Notes under the pieces: model-generated | Seen by the model: the letters and a program-made list of their open reading frames with translations, nothing else | What the model was told of the DNA's origin: nothing | Database searches by the model: none | Shown: in pieces, positions 1 to 8,557 of the stretch | Position numbering within the stretch: the first letter of the stretch is position 1 | Layout: each line of letters opens with the position of its first letter | Assembly (NCBI GenBank): GCA_039975855.1 | Contig: JBDWGH010000002.1 | Span: 496,001 to 560,000, forward strand | Direction of reading: 5' to 3' | Origin: Litorimonas sp039975855 | GTDB taxonomy: Bacteria > Pseudomonadota > Alphaproteobacteria > Caulobacterales > Maricaulaceae | Length of the DNA: 64,000 bases | Translations under genes and position numbers: made by a program

Positions 1-592
1 CAGCATTTATGACCGCCAGCAGACCTTGTTGATCAAAAGGCTCTAGGGTCCGAAGATTGATTGACCCACCGATTCCGCCTTCGATCTGATCGGCTGTTGT
101 GTTCTTGTAAACGTCTACCGCTCCAATGAGCTCAGGCGGGACAGTACCAAAATCCAAAGCTCGGCCGCCGTTTGCGGAGAACGCTTCGCGTCCGTTAAAT
201 TCTGACCGAACCAAGGTCAGGCCTCGGATCAAGTTGCCGCCTCCTTCTGGTGATGGGAAATCCCCACCATTATTATTCGAAATATCAAAGCGCTGAGCAA
301 CGACCCCTGGAATTCGAGAGAGAGCTTCCGCAACTGAGAGGTCAGGAAGTGAACCAACGTCTGAAGCCGTGATAGAATCAATGGCTGTATCCGCATCCCG
401 CTTTAGATCGCGAGCCTCTTTCAATGACTGACGAATACCCGTGATAACAATTTCGTCTTCAACGACTTCAGTGTCGCCGTTATCCTGGGCATACGCCATT
501 GGCGCAAAGCCAAAGCCTGCGATGAGAGCTGTCGTTCCAAGTAATGAGAGCTTGCTCATTTTGGTCACAGCTGTGCCGGATTCTAATTTCAT
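1..592 (-). CDS. TonB-dependent receptor, N-terminal part (cut by window edge)
   Basis: Outer-membrane active transporter for a large nutrient; only the first 197 residues are in the window. The ATG is at 592-590. Visible are a signal peptide (about 1-35, ending MAYA before QDNGD), a TonB-box-like DEIVITG (about 46-52), and plug-domain motifs such as SLPDLSVAEALSRIPGV (about 81-97) and the NLIRGL stretch. The reading frame runs open to base 1. It is divergent from the halogenase operon and shares with it a 290-bp region holding a LacI-type palindrome. TonB receptors next to LacI regulators usually import oligosaccharides, so a glycan-derived substrate is inferred, not shown. Confidence 0.93.
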   Translation of the reverse strand, partial: MKLESGTAVTKMSKLSLLGTTALIAGFGFAPMAYAQDNGDTEVVEDEIVITGIRQSLKEARDLKRDADTAIDSITASDVGSLPDLSVAEALSRIPGVVAQRFDISNNNGGDFPSPEGGGNLIRGLTLVRSEFNGREAFSANGGRALDFGTVPPELIGAVDVYKNTTADQIEGGIGGSINLRTLEPFDQQGLLAVINA

Positions 593-679
593 TTTGATTC
601 CCCTCTGCCTGCTAAAAAGGCCATGATTGTCGTTTTCAGGACTATTAGCTGTCCTATTGGTAACGTTCCTAAGCCGAGT

Positions 680-708
680 TTGACAGCGCTGTCAATCGCG
701 ATTTAGAT
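680..708 (+). promoter_or_regulatory. LacI-type operator overlapping a sigma70-like promoter
   Basis: A perfect 16-bp palindrome TTGACAGCGCTGTCAA (680-695) has the central CG typical of LacI-family operators. Its left edge is also a consensus -35 (TTGACA, 680-685), followed after 17 bp by TTAGAT (703-708) as a -10 toward the halogenases. Being a palindrome, it also offers TTGACA on the minus strand toward the receptor gene. The same design recurs at 7720-7748. The 290-bp gap 593-882 otherwise shows only a weak second promoter-like stretch near 764. Confidence 0.75.
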
Positions 709-882
709 ACATTTCCATACTCTGGGTCGCCCCTCGACGTTATGCGGCGTAACACCGCAATTTTTGACTTAGCCAAGTTGATGTATTGAATTTCGAGGGC
801 AGCAAGAGCATCAGGCAAGTCCTGCTCCAGGACTAAATTAAGCAACTGGACATTTGTTCAACAACAAGACTCGCGTAATTTT

Positions 883-2382
883 ATGACGATAAAACGAATT
901 TGTATTTTAGGCGGAGGCACAAGCGGCTGGATGACCGCCGCCGGATTATCTAACAAACTCAATGGCTTAGATATCTCCATACAACTCGTAGAATCTGACA
1001 GCATCGGAACCGTTGGCGTGGGAGAGGCCACGCTTCCGCATATCCGTTTCTTCAACAAAACGCTTGGAATTGAAGAACGAGAATTCATGCGGGCGACCCG
1101 AGCAACCTTTAAACTCGGTATCGAATTCTGCGATTGGGGTAAGCTTGGTGACAGCTACATTCATCCGTTCGGGGACTACGGCGAACCCATTAACGGGATA
1201 GATTTCCATCATTTTTGGCTTCGACTGTTGCAGAATGGTCACAAAACGCGACTGGAAGATTACTCCTATCCAATCTTAGCCGCCGAATCTGGCAAGTTCC
1301 GATTGCCCGGCCCTAACAGTCTCGAGATCGGATCAAATTTTGGCTATGCATATCAATTCGATTCTGCTCTCTACGCTAAGCTTTTGCGGAACTATTCTGA
1401 AAATCGCGGCGTCAAACGCACCGAAGGCAAAGCGATTCATGCTTCCCAACATGCTGAAACGGGTCTCGTCGAGTCGATTCAACTCGAAGACGGGACAAAA
1501 ATTGAAGCCGACTTGTTTGTGGATTGCTCCGGGTTTCGCGGAGTTCTGATCGAACAGCTTCTCGAAACCGGATATGAAGACTGGAGTGAGTGGTTGCCAT
1601 GCAACCGCGCTGTAGCCGTTCAATGCGAGTCCGCCGGGCCAAGTCTTCCTTATACTAGAGCGACCGCCAGAGATGCAGGATGGCAATGGCGTATCCCGCT
1701 GCAACACCGCACTGGCAATGGATACGTCTACTGGAACAAATATATCTCCGATGATGAAGCAACTCATCAATTAATGAGCACGCTCGAAGGCCCTGCACTT
1801 ACAGAACCAAAGCAACTCTATTTCAAAACAGGTAAACGAAGAAAACTCTGGAATAAAAATGTAGTCGCAATTGGCTTGTCGGGAGGATTTTTGGAGCCGC
1901 TTGAGTCAACATCAATCCATCTGATTCAAGAAGGCATCACGGCGCTAATTGAGTTATTTCCCGACTCAAACTTCAAGACATCAGATGCCGATGAATATAA
2001 TCGGCGCATGGATTTGAATTTTGACCGCGTCAGAGACTTTCTACTCTTACATTATGTAGCGACCCAAAGAGACGATACAGAGATGTGGCGCTATTTTCGC
2101 GATATGGCCTTGCCAAAGAGCTTGCAGGACAAAATTGAGGCTTGGACCTCCCGGGGTTACCTGCTCCGATATGAACAAGGCGTCTTTCTACCGCCAAGTT
2201 GGGTCGCCGTGATGGCAGGACAAAACCTGATGCCAAGCAGTTATGACCTACGCGCCAATCAGATTTCGGATGCCGATTTGGTCAGCAAAACCAACGCGAT
2301 TAAAAAAATGAGTCAAAGAGCTGTAGAGCAAACACCAGTTCACGGCGAATTTCTGGAAAACTACATCGGCGCAGCCCACTGA
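883..2382 (+). CDS. Flavin-dependent tryptophan halogenase family protein (copy 1)
   Basis: The family uses FADH2, O2 and halide to chlorinate or brominate aromatic substrates. FAD-binding GGGTSGW at about 10-16, the catalytic lysine K77 in FKLGIEF, the WQWRIP signature at 267-272, and the catalytic Glu-Ser pair E341-S342 in LEPLES are all present, so it looks active. Length 499 matches the PrnA-type family. It is first of four tandem homologues; its TGA overlaps the next ATG by one base (TGATG). The start ATG at 883 lies just beyond a long leader from the LacI-type promoter. The natural substrate is unknown; members in TonB-receptor loci of alphaproteobacteria are rarely characterised. Confidence 0.9.
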   Translation: MTIKRICILGGGTSGWMTAAGLSNKLNGLDISIQLVESDSIGTVGVGEATLPHIRFFNKTLGIEEREFMRATRATFKLGIEFCDWGKLGDSYIHPFGDYGEPINGIDFHHFWLRLLQNGHKTRLEDYSYPILAAESGKFRLPGPNSLEIGSNFGYAYQFDSALYAKLLRNYSENRGVKRTEGKAIHASQHAETGLVESIQLEDGTKIEADLFVDCSGFRGVLIEQLLETGYEDWSEWLPCNRAVAVQCESAGPSLPYTRATARDAGWQWRIPLQHRTGNGYVYWNKYISDDEATHQLMSTLEGPALTEPKQLYFKTGKRRKLWNKNVVAIGLSGGFLEPLESTSIHLIQEGITALIELFPDSNFKTSDADEYNRRMDLNFDRVRDFLLLHYVATQRDDTEMWRYFRDMALPKSLQDKIEAWTSRGYLLRYEQGVFLPPSWVAVMAGQNLMPSSYDLRANQISDADLVSKTNAIKKMSQRAVEQTPVHGEFLENYIGAAH

Positions 2383-3860
2383 TGCCGCATGACACCATCA
2401 AAAAAATTGCAGTGTTCGGCAATGGCCTTGCTGGGCTGCTTTGCGTGGCAAAGCTCGTCAATATATTGCCATCGTCTATTGAACTGACTTACATCGAAGC
2501 CTCTCAGGGCAATAAAACCGATATATTCTTTGGAACGGTTACCTCGCCTGAGACCTATGAGTTTTTGCTAGGTTTAGGAATTACCGAACCTGACGTCTTG
2601 CCCCACAGTCGCACGAGTTTCTCACTGGGGACGCGGTACAAGAACTGGGGCTCCCACAATCGGGAGTGGATGCAAAGTTTCTACCGTCCCCTACCTGCCT
2701 ATAATGGTGTGAGTTTCCATCACTATCTAACGCGCTTGCGAACTTCCGCTGCAAACCTATCAAAAATTGAAACCTACATCATGTCCGCTCAAGCTGCCGA
2801 ATCCGGTGTCTTTGCTCATCCGCCGGAAGGAAAGAAAATACCTTTGGCAGATGTAGAATATGGATATCACTTTTTACCGGAAGAATGGTGCAGCATAATT
2901 TCGAGGAAAATCGAAAACACGTCCGTGAACCTTATAAAGGCCGACGTCTTGAACGTCTCACGACAAGGCGACAGCATTCAATCCGTCTCTTTGTCTAACG
3001 AGCAAAGCCTTGAAGCTGATTTCTTTATTGATGCTCTGGGACCTCAGAGCAAGTTAGCGGATCCTCATGCCGAGATTCAATCATCGGGTAGAAACCTAAA
3101 AGCGGTTAGCTCCGTCACAGGTAAAGAAAAACTCGAAGGCGTTTGCCGTGTTTTAACAGGCACTGATTTTGGCTGGCTGTCGGAAACGCCAATTCAAAAC
3201 GGAACACACCATCTAACCGTATATGACCCAGACTCTGAAACGGAAGCTTTGGCGCATCACAGGAACGCAAAGACTGATCCTATTGAAGTGACATTAGGGA
3301 AATTGACCCAGCCCTGGCTCGGCAATTGCCTGACCTTGGGTCACGGGGCCGCGATAGTTGAACCGCTGACCCCAGCCCCGATTTTATTATTGCAAAAAGA
3401 CATTGAACGTCTCGCCGAGCTCATTCCTGTAACGGATAGAATGACCGTTGAAAGCCGCGAGTATAATCGCCGTTTTCATGACGATTATGCGCATGCGGAG
3501 ATGTTTTCGAGAGCATTTTTTGATTCTAATGTGGGAGAAACTGGGCCTTACTGGGACGCGGCCACAAATAGCGCCGTACACGAAAAACTTGAAGCCAAAA
3601 TTAGACAATTCAAAAGCCGCGGCGTCCTGGTTCAATTTGATTATGAGCCATTCAGTGAACAGGATTGGACAGTGTTACACCTGGGTATGGGTCGAGATCC
3701 CGTAAGATACGACCCCCTCGCCGACCATATCCCCAAAGATCAATTGAAAAACAAATTAGAACAAATGAATAAAGCCATAAAGATAATGGCCGAAAAAATG
3801 CCCCCACATCATGTGTACATGACAGGGTTGCTGAAATACTTGAAAGACAAGCATGGCTGA
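2382..3860 (+). CDS. Degenerate tryptophan-halogenase-like protein, probably non-catalytic
   Basis: A 492-residue homologue of its neighbours with an altered FAD motif (FGNGLAG at 12-18). The catalytic lysine is replaced by serine (S81 in FSLGTRYKNWG, aligned with FKLGIEFCDWG), the WxWxIP signature is lost (GWLSETP at that place), and the LEPLES glutamate-serine pair is changed to VEPLTP. The frame is nevertheless intact and translationally coupled on both sides (1-bp overlap upstream, 8-bp overlap downstream), so it is kept as a gene rather than decaying. A structural partner, substrate-binding subunit or regulatory paralogue are possible roles; all are inference. Confidence 0.85.
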   Translation: MPHDTIKKIAVFGNGLAGLLCVAKLVNILPSSIELTYIEASQGNKTDIFFGTVTSPETYEFLLGLGITEPDVLPHSRTSFSLGTRYKNWGSHNREWMQSFYRPLPAYNGVSFHHYLTRLRTSAANLSKIETYIMSAQAAESGVFAHPPEGKKIPLADVEYGYHFLPEEWCSIISRKIENTSVNLIKADVLNVSRQGDSIQSVSLSNEQSLEADFFIDALGPQSKLADPHAEIQSSGRNLKAVSSVTGKEKLEGVCRVLTGTDFGWLSETPIQNGTHHLTVYDPDSETEALAHHRNAKTDPIEVTLGKLTQPWLGNCLTLGHGAAIVEPLTPAPILLLQKDIERLAELIPVTDRMTVESREYNRRFHDDYAHAEMFSRAFFDSNVGETGPYWDAATNSAVHEKLEAKIRQFKSRGVLVQFDYEPFSEQDWTVLHLGMGRDPVRYDPLADHIPKDQLKNKLEQMNKAIKIMAEKMPPHHVYMTGLLKYLKDKHG

Positions 3861-5355
3861 GCGTCTGAAAAACATTGTGATCGTAGGCGGAGGTTCGGCG
3901 GGTTGGATGACCGCAGCGGCTCTCTCAAGCATGTTACCCGAAGGAACGTCAAAGGTAACTCTCATCGAATCTGATAAAATCGGAACGGTAGGCGTTGGCG
4001 AAGCCACCATTCCAGACATGATAAACTTCAACGCAATGCTAGGAATAAACGAAGCGGAATTTCTGAAAGCTACCAATGGAACCTTTAAACTCGGCATCGA
4101 GTTTATCGATTGGGGAAAAAAGGGTGAGAGCTACCTTCATCCTTTTGGTCAACATGGCGTCGATATGCAGGGAATCGACTTCCACCAATATTGGCTGCAC
4201 TCAAAAGCCAGCGGTCAGACCTCTGATCTGGAAGAGTATAGCATGTGCGCTGTTGCCGCGAAGCAAAACAAATTCGCCCAGCCAAATCCAAATCCAAAAT
4301 CAGTGATGTCTCATATGCGATATGCCTACCATATCGACGCAACCCTTTATGCGAAATACCTTCGAGATTACGCAGAAAAGCGCGGTGTTACGCGAATTGA
4401 AGGCCTTGTCGAAGACATTCAACAAAATGCGGAGACTGGCGACATTTCACAGTTAACTTTGGAGAGCGGGGAAAATATCCGCGGAGATTTCTTTTTTGAC
4501 TGTACGGGTTTTAGAGCTTTGCTGACAGAAAAGACCTTGCATGTACCTTTCAAAGACTGGAGCCATTGGCTGCCATGCGATACCGCTCAGACAGTTGCCA
4601 GCGAAAGGGTTGGGCCCCTTCTGCCATATACGAAGGCAACCGCCAAAACAGCGGGTTGGCAATGGCGTATTCCAACTCAACACCGAACAGGAAATGGCCA
4701 TATTTATTCCAGTCAATATATGGGTGATGATGAAGCCATCGACATCCTAATGAATGGGTTGGATAGCGCGCCAAATGGCGATCCAAGGAAAATTCGTTTC
4801 AAAACAGGCTGCCGCGAAACGTTCTGGAATAGAAACTGTATATCTGTCGGCCTTTCAGCCGGATTCTTGGAGCCTCTAGAGTCCACATCGCTTTATCTTA
4901 TTCAAATGGGCATTAGTCGATTCATCTCTCTCTTCCCAACCGCGGACGTGTCGTCGGTTGTGCGCGAGGAATATAATATCCAGATGCAAAAGGAATTCGA
5001 TCAAGTTCGGGACTTCATCATTTTGCATTATGTTGCAACTGAACGAGACGACAGTCCGTTTTGGGATTATTGTCGAAACATGAAAATCCCGGATAGTCTT
5101 CAACGGAAGTTAAGCTTGTTCAAAGAGGCTGGACGCGTCTTTCGATATGATGATGAGCTTTTCTCTAAACCAAGCTGGGTCGCCGTGTGTGTGGGTCAAA
5201 ATGTTTACCCAAAAACTGTAGACCCCATCGTCGCGTCTCTTCCGGCATCTCAGGTCAATCACAGCCTTGACTCGATGCGAACAGCGATGAGCCAGACTGC
5301 CAAAAAAATGCCTACTCATGAAGAATTTTTGCAGCACTTTGGAGCAGCAACTTAA
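3853..5355 (+). CDS. Flavin-dependent tryptophan halogenase family protein (copy 3)
   Basis: 500 residues with a complete active site: GGGSAGW (12-18), K79 in FKLGIEF, WQWRIP, and LEPLES followed by TSLYLIQ. Its start overlaps the end of the degenerate copy by 8 bp, and the fourth copy begins directly after its stop, so the four are one transcription unit. The sequence is close to copies 1 and 4 across the whole length, indicating tandem duplication followed by divergence. Substrate not predictable from sequence. Confidence 0.9.
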   Translation: MAERLKNIVIVGGGSAGWMTAAALSSMLPEGTSKVTLIESDKIGTVGVGEATIPDMINFNAMLGINEAEFLKATNGTFKLGIEFIDWGKKGESYLHPFGQHGVDMQGIDFHQYWLHSKASGQTSDLEEYSMCAVAAKQNKFAQPNPNPKSVMSHMRYAYHIDATLYAKYLRDYAEKRGVTRIEGLVEDIQQNAETGDISQLTLESGENIRGDFFFDCTGFRALLTEKTLHVPFKDWSHWLPCDTAQTVASERVGPLLPYTKATAKTAGWQWRIPTQHRTGNGHIYSSQYMGDDEAIDILMNGLDSAPNGDPRKIRFKTGCRETFWNRNCISVGLSAGFLEPLESTSLYLIQMGISRFISLFPTADVSSVVREEYNIQMQKEFDQVRDFIILHYVATERDDSPFWDYCRNMKIPDSLQRKLSLFKEAGRVFRYDDELFSKPSWVAVCVGQNVYPKTVDPIVASLPASQVNHSLDSMRTAMSQTAKKMPTHEEFLQHFGAAT

Positions 5356-6867
5356 ATGCAAAATGCAAAGATAAAGGACATCATTATTGTCGGCGGCGGG
5401 ACTGCTGGCTGGATGGTCGCGGCAGGTTTGTCACGTCTCATCAATGACGAAGAAATAAACATTCGGTTGATAGAGTCGGAAGCCATAGGCACAGTTGGCG
5501 TCGGCGAAGCCACGATCCCACATATAAACTATTACAACAGACTATTGGGTTTAGATGAGAATGAATTTGTCAAAAAAACAAATGCAACATTCAAGCTCGG
5601 TATTGAGTTTGTCGATTGGGGTAAGTTAGGCGAGCGATATATCCATCCTTTTGGAGATTACGGTGTGGCGATGGATGGTATAAGGTTTCATCATTTCTAC
5701 CACCGCTATGCTGCTCTGGGTAAAGCACCTTCGATTGACAATTATTGCTTACAAGTCTTGGCTGCACAGCAAGGAAAATTCCAACGGCCTGATTTGATGG
5801 TCAAAAACTCTCCCTTAAATTCAATCGTTTACGCCTTTCAATTCGACGCATCCCTCTACGCAAAATTTATGAGGAAATTCTCCGAATCGCGAGGTGTCAC
5901 GCGCATTGAAGGAAAGATTATAACGGCAAAACAACATACAGAAACGGGTCATATTGAAAGCGTTTCCCTCGAAAATGGAGACGTTCATAACGGCGATCTC
6001 TTTATCGACTGTTCTGGTTTCGGAGGGCTTTTGATCGAACAAACCTTAAAGACCGGATATGAAGATTGGAGCGCTATGTTGCCGTGCGATCGAGCAGTGG
6101 CACGGGCAAGTGAATCAAATGGTGAACCTTATCCTTACACCCGCGCAACAGCTAAAACGGCTGGGTGGCAATGGCGTATTCCCTTGCAGTCCCGAACAGG
6201 GAATGGGCACGTTTACTGCTCTGACTATATCTCAGATGATGATGCTCTTAAAACGTTAAACGAGGGCCTCGACGGGGCACCAATTTCAGACCCTAACTTC
6301 CTTCGATTTAAAACTGGAATACGCAAAAAGACTTGGAATAAAAATGTAATCTCACTTGGCTTAGCTGCAGGGTTCTTAGAACCATTGGAATCGACATCAA
6401 TTCATCTCATTCAAACGGCTGTTGCACGATTAATGGCCCACTTCCCTGATAAGAATTTTGCGCAATCCAATATTGATTATTTTAACGACAGAACAAAAGT
6501 TGAGTATGAACAAGTTCGTGATTTTCTAATTTTGCATTATTATGCAACTGAACGCGAAGACACGCCCTTTTGGAAATATTGTAAGAACATGGATATCCCA
6601 GATACGCTGAAAGCCCGTATCACGAATTACAAAGACACCGCCAAGCTTTACCGTCATGACAATGAAATATTCGGCGAGACCAGTTGGTTCGCCGTCATGC
6701 ATGGTCAAGGTTTAAAACCCAATTCCTATCACCCGATGGCAAATTCAATATCCAATGATGAGCTTGTGAACAGAATGCAGCAGATTGAACGCGTAACCCA
6801 AGCCTGCCTAACCCCAATGCCAAGCCATCAAGATTTTATTGACGCAAATTGTAAGGCAGATCTGTAA
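5356..6867 (+). CDS. Flavin-dependent tryptophan halogenase family protein (copy 4)
   Basis: 503 residues; the ATG abuts the TAA of copy 3 (TAAATG). GGGTAGW (14-20), K80 in FKLGIEF, WQWRIP and LEPLES are present, so it is predicted to be a competent FAD halogenase. It ends the halogenase run; 107 bp separate it from the TPR gene. A flavin reductase partner, which this class needs, is not seen in the window. Confidence 0.9.
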   Translation: MQNAKIKDIIIVGGGTAGWMVAAGLSRLINDEEINIRLIESEAIGTVGVGEATIPHINYYNRLLGLDENEFVKKTNATFKLGIEFVDWGKLGERYIHPFGDYGVAMDGIRFHHFYHRYAALGKAPSIDNYCLQVLAAQQGKFQRPDLMVKNSPLNSIVYAFQFDASLYAKFMRKFSESRGVTRIEGKIITAKQHTETGHIESVSLENGDVHNGDLFIDCSGFGGLLIEQTLKTGYEDWSAMLPCDRAVARASESNGEPYPYTRATAKTAGWQWRIPLQSRTGNGHVYCSDYISDDDALKTLNEGLDGAPISDPNFLRFKTGIRKKTWNKNVISLGLAAGFLEPLESTSIHLIQTAVARLMAHFPDKNFAQSNIDYFNDRTKVEYEQVRDFLILHYYATEREDTPFWKYCKNMDIPDTLKARITNYKDTAKLYRHDNEIFGETSWFAVMHGQGLKPNSYHPMANSISNDELVNRMQQIERVTQACLTPMPSHQDFIDANCKADL

Positions 6868-6974
6868 AATCGATAATAGCCATGAGGCCAATCACTATTA
6901 CTATAAATTGATTTTGTGATTTTCGGAAATTGTGTAAAACTGAAGGAAGCTCCTTCTAAGATCGAGAGTTCAAT

Positions 6975-7685
6975 ATGAAAAATTTCGTCTCAGCATTAGT
7001 ACTCATTGGAATTGTGATTTCTGGCCCTGCTTATGCCCAACAGGCAATAGAAGCTGAGGACGTACAAAGCGCAGATGTCCCTGACGAGGTCATTGCAACA
7101 GCAAGAAAACAATCAGATCCTGCTATGTCGGCATTTCTGTCCGGTGATTATGAAACAGCCGAGATCGAATTTGACAAAAATGCATTTTGTGCTCTTCGAG
7201 TTGAACGCAATTTTCGAGCCGGCCTTGATACCGCTCAACAAAACTCCATTCGATCTGATGTAGCGGGCGACAGTATTGCTCCGCCTCAACCAAGTGGAGG
7301 TCAAGGCGGGGTAGTGATCATTCCATCATCTCCGACCGTTTCGTCAGTCAACACAATAAACTCTTCTAATTTTCGAAAACCAGGATCCGAGACAAAACGC
7401 ACATGTGAGGATCGTGGTTTTCAGGTCTACATGAAAGGTCTGTCACAGCTGGAACTTGGCAAGACAGCGGAAGCGAAAAAGACCCTGTCGCAAGCCACAA
7501 AAATCCACCGAACACTGTACGATGCACACTTCAAATTGAGCCTGTTGGAGTATCAAGAAGGCAATTTGGAAGAAGCCCAAAAAGAATTAAAGAAACTGCG
7601 GAAAATCGCCGACAGATGTAAACGCTGCGCAGCTAAACCTGAAATTGAAGGTCAAGTTAAATACCTAGACACTCTCCTCAACTAA
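6975..7685 (+). CDS. Secreted TPR-repeat protein
   Basis: 236 residues with a signal peptide ending about AYA-QQA (21/22). A TPR-like half-repeat lies at about 48-70 (SAFLSGDYETAEIEF) and a fuller TPR pair at about 149-212 (YMKGLSQLELGKTAEAKKTL, then FKLSLLEYQEGNLEEAQKEL). A low-complexity Gly/Pro/Ser linker (about 100-135) joins them. Four cysteines (72, 144, 215, 218) could form disulfides in the periplasm. It follows the halogenases in the same direction; a periplasmic scaffold role is inference. No specific family recognised. Confidence 0.8.
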   Translation: MKNFVSALVLIGIVISGPAYAQQAIEAEDVQSADVPDEVIATARKQSDPAMSAFLSGDYETAEIEFDKNAFCALRVERNFRAGLDTAQQNSIRSDVAGDSIAPPQPSGGQGGVVIIPSSPTVSSVNTINSSNFRKPGSETKRTCEDRGFQVYMKGLSQLELGKTAEAKKTLSQATKIHRTLYDAHFKLSLLEYQEGNLEEAQKELKKLRKIADRCKRCAAKPEIEGQVKYLDTLLN

Positions 7686-7719
7686 TTAAACCAAAAATTC
7701 CTCCCACTGAGAGCCAAAA

Positions 7720-7748
7720 TTGACAGCGCTGTCTATTTTGCATTAAGT
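7720..7748 (+). promoter_or_regulatory. Second LacI-type operator/promoter
   Basis: TTGACAGCGCTGTC (7720-7733) repeats 14 of the 16 bases of the site at 680. TTGACA (7720-7725) again serves as the -35, with a 17-bp spacer to TTAAGT (7743-7748). The identical geometry in front of a second gene supports direct control of the secreted protein at 7776 by the LacI regulator encoded at 8558. Confidence 0.75.
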
Positions 7749-7775
7749 TTAACAAAAATAAACTTGGGGAAAAAC

Positions 7776-8399
7776 ATGTTCAAACAAATAGCGATATCGC
7801 TCTCGACCGCTGCTTTACTTTCACTTGGAACGGCGACAATCGCCCAGGCTGAAGACGAAATATCTCCTGAGGTAGCTGCTGCACTCAAAGCTCTGGATGC
7901 GCAACTCCCGGGAACATTGATCAATAACCCCTATGATATTGAATGGAACACGGAAGGCTCTGATAAAAGAGACTCCGTTGTGAAATCTGAAGGCGTCCCT
8001 GGCGGTATGGCCTACCGTGTCGTCGTTAAAAAGAAAAAACGTAACCATTGGGACACGGCTACACGTATCCCAATGACGACATCTGTCGAAAAAGACGACG
8101 TCATTATGATGTCGTTTTGGGCCCGCGCCGCTAAGCCCCCAAAAGGCCGTGAAACCGGAGACATTACTGTCACAATCCAACGTAACATTGACCCGTATGA
8201 CTCCGTTATCGAACAACGCATGGACATCGGAACAGAGTGGAAACTTTACTCTTTGAGTGGAAAAGCCAGCCGTGATTACAGCGATGATAAAACCAACATC
8301 AACTTCAACCTAGCCCATGCGAAACAGACAATTGAGTTTGGACAGTTCTACGTCATGAACTTAGGGAAGAACGCTGACGCCAGTAAGTACATCAAATAG
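7776..8399 (+). CDS. Secreted carbohydrate-binding-like (jelly-roll) protein
   Basis: 207 residues from the ATG at 7776, chosen because GGGG at 7766-7769 is a suitable ribosome-binding site; a TTG at 7764 would add four residues. A signal peptide is followed, after AQAEDE, by a mature domain with alternating beta-strand pattern: a VVVKKKKRNHWDTAT stretch, VIMMSFWARAAKP, GDITVTIQRN, and a terminal IEFGQFYVMNLG strand. This resembles the CBM4/9 galactose-binding-like fold. No catalytic motif is seen. Its promoter carries the LacI operator, so it probably belongs to the same glycan regulon as the TonB receptor. Confidence 0.78.
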   Translation: MFKQIAISLSTAALLSLGTATIAQAEDEISPEVAAALKALDAQLPGTLINNPYDIEWNTEGSDKRDSVVKSEGVPGGMAYRVVVKKKKRNHWDTATRIPMTTSVEKDDVIMMSFWARAAKPPKGRETGDITVTIQRNIDPYDSVIEQRMDIGTEWKLYSLSGKASRDYSDDKTNINFNLAHAKQTIEFGQFYVMNLGKNADASKYIK

Positions 8400-8435
8400 A
8401 ATTCTCCCACTGAAAATCCATCTCATTTCTTCAAT

Positions 8436-8454
8436 CGCCGGGTTGTAGCCGGCG
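8436..8454 (+). terminator. Hairpin after the carbohydrate-binding-like gene
   Basis: CGCCGG (8436-8441) pairs with CCGGCG (8449-8454) across a 7-base loop, 36 bp past the stop codon. No T-run follows, so it is a weak or factor-dependent terminator, or a 3'-end-stabilising hairpin. Confidence 0.35.
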
Positions 8455-8557
8455 AGATGATGGAGCTGGACATAAAGAGCACGCACCTTAAAACAGAGCG
8501 AGTCTGCAGATAACTCTGCGGCCTTTCATTCGATATTGAATGTTTAGGGGATTTAAA

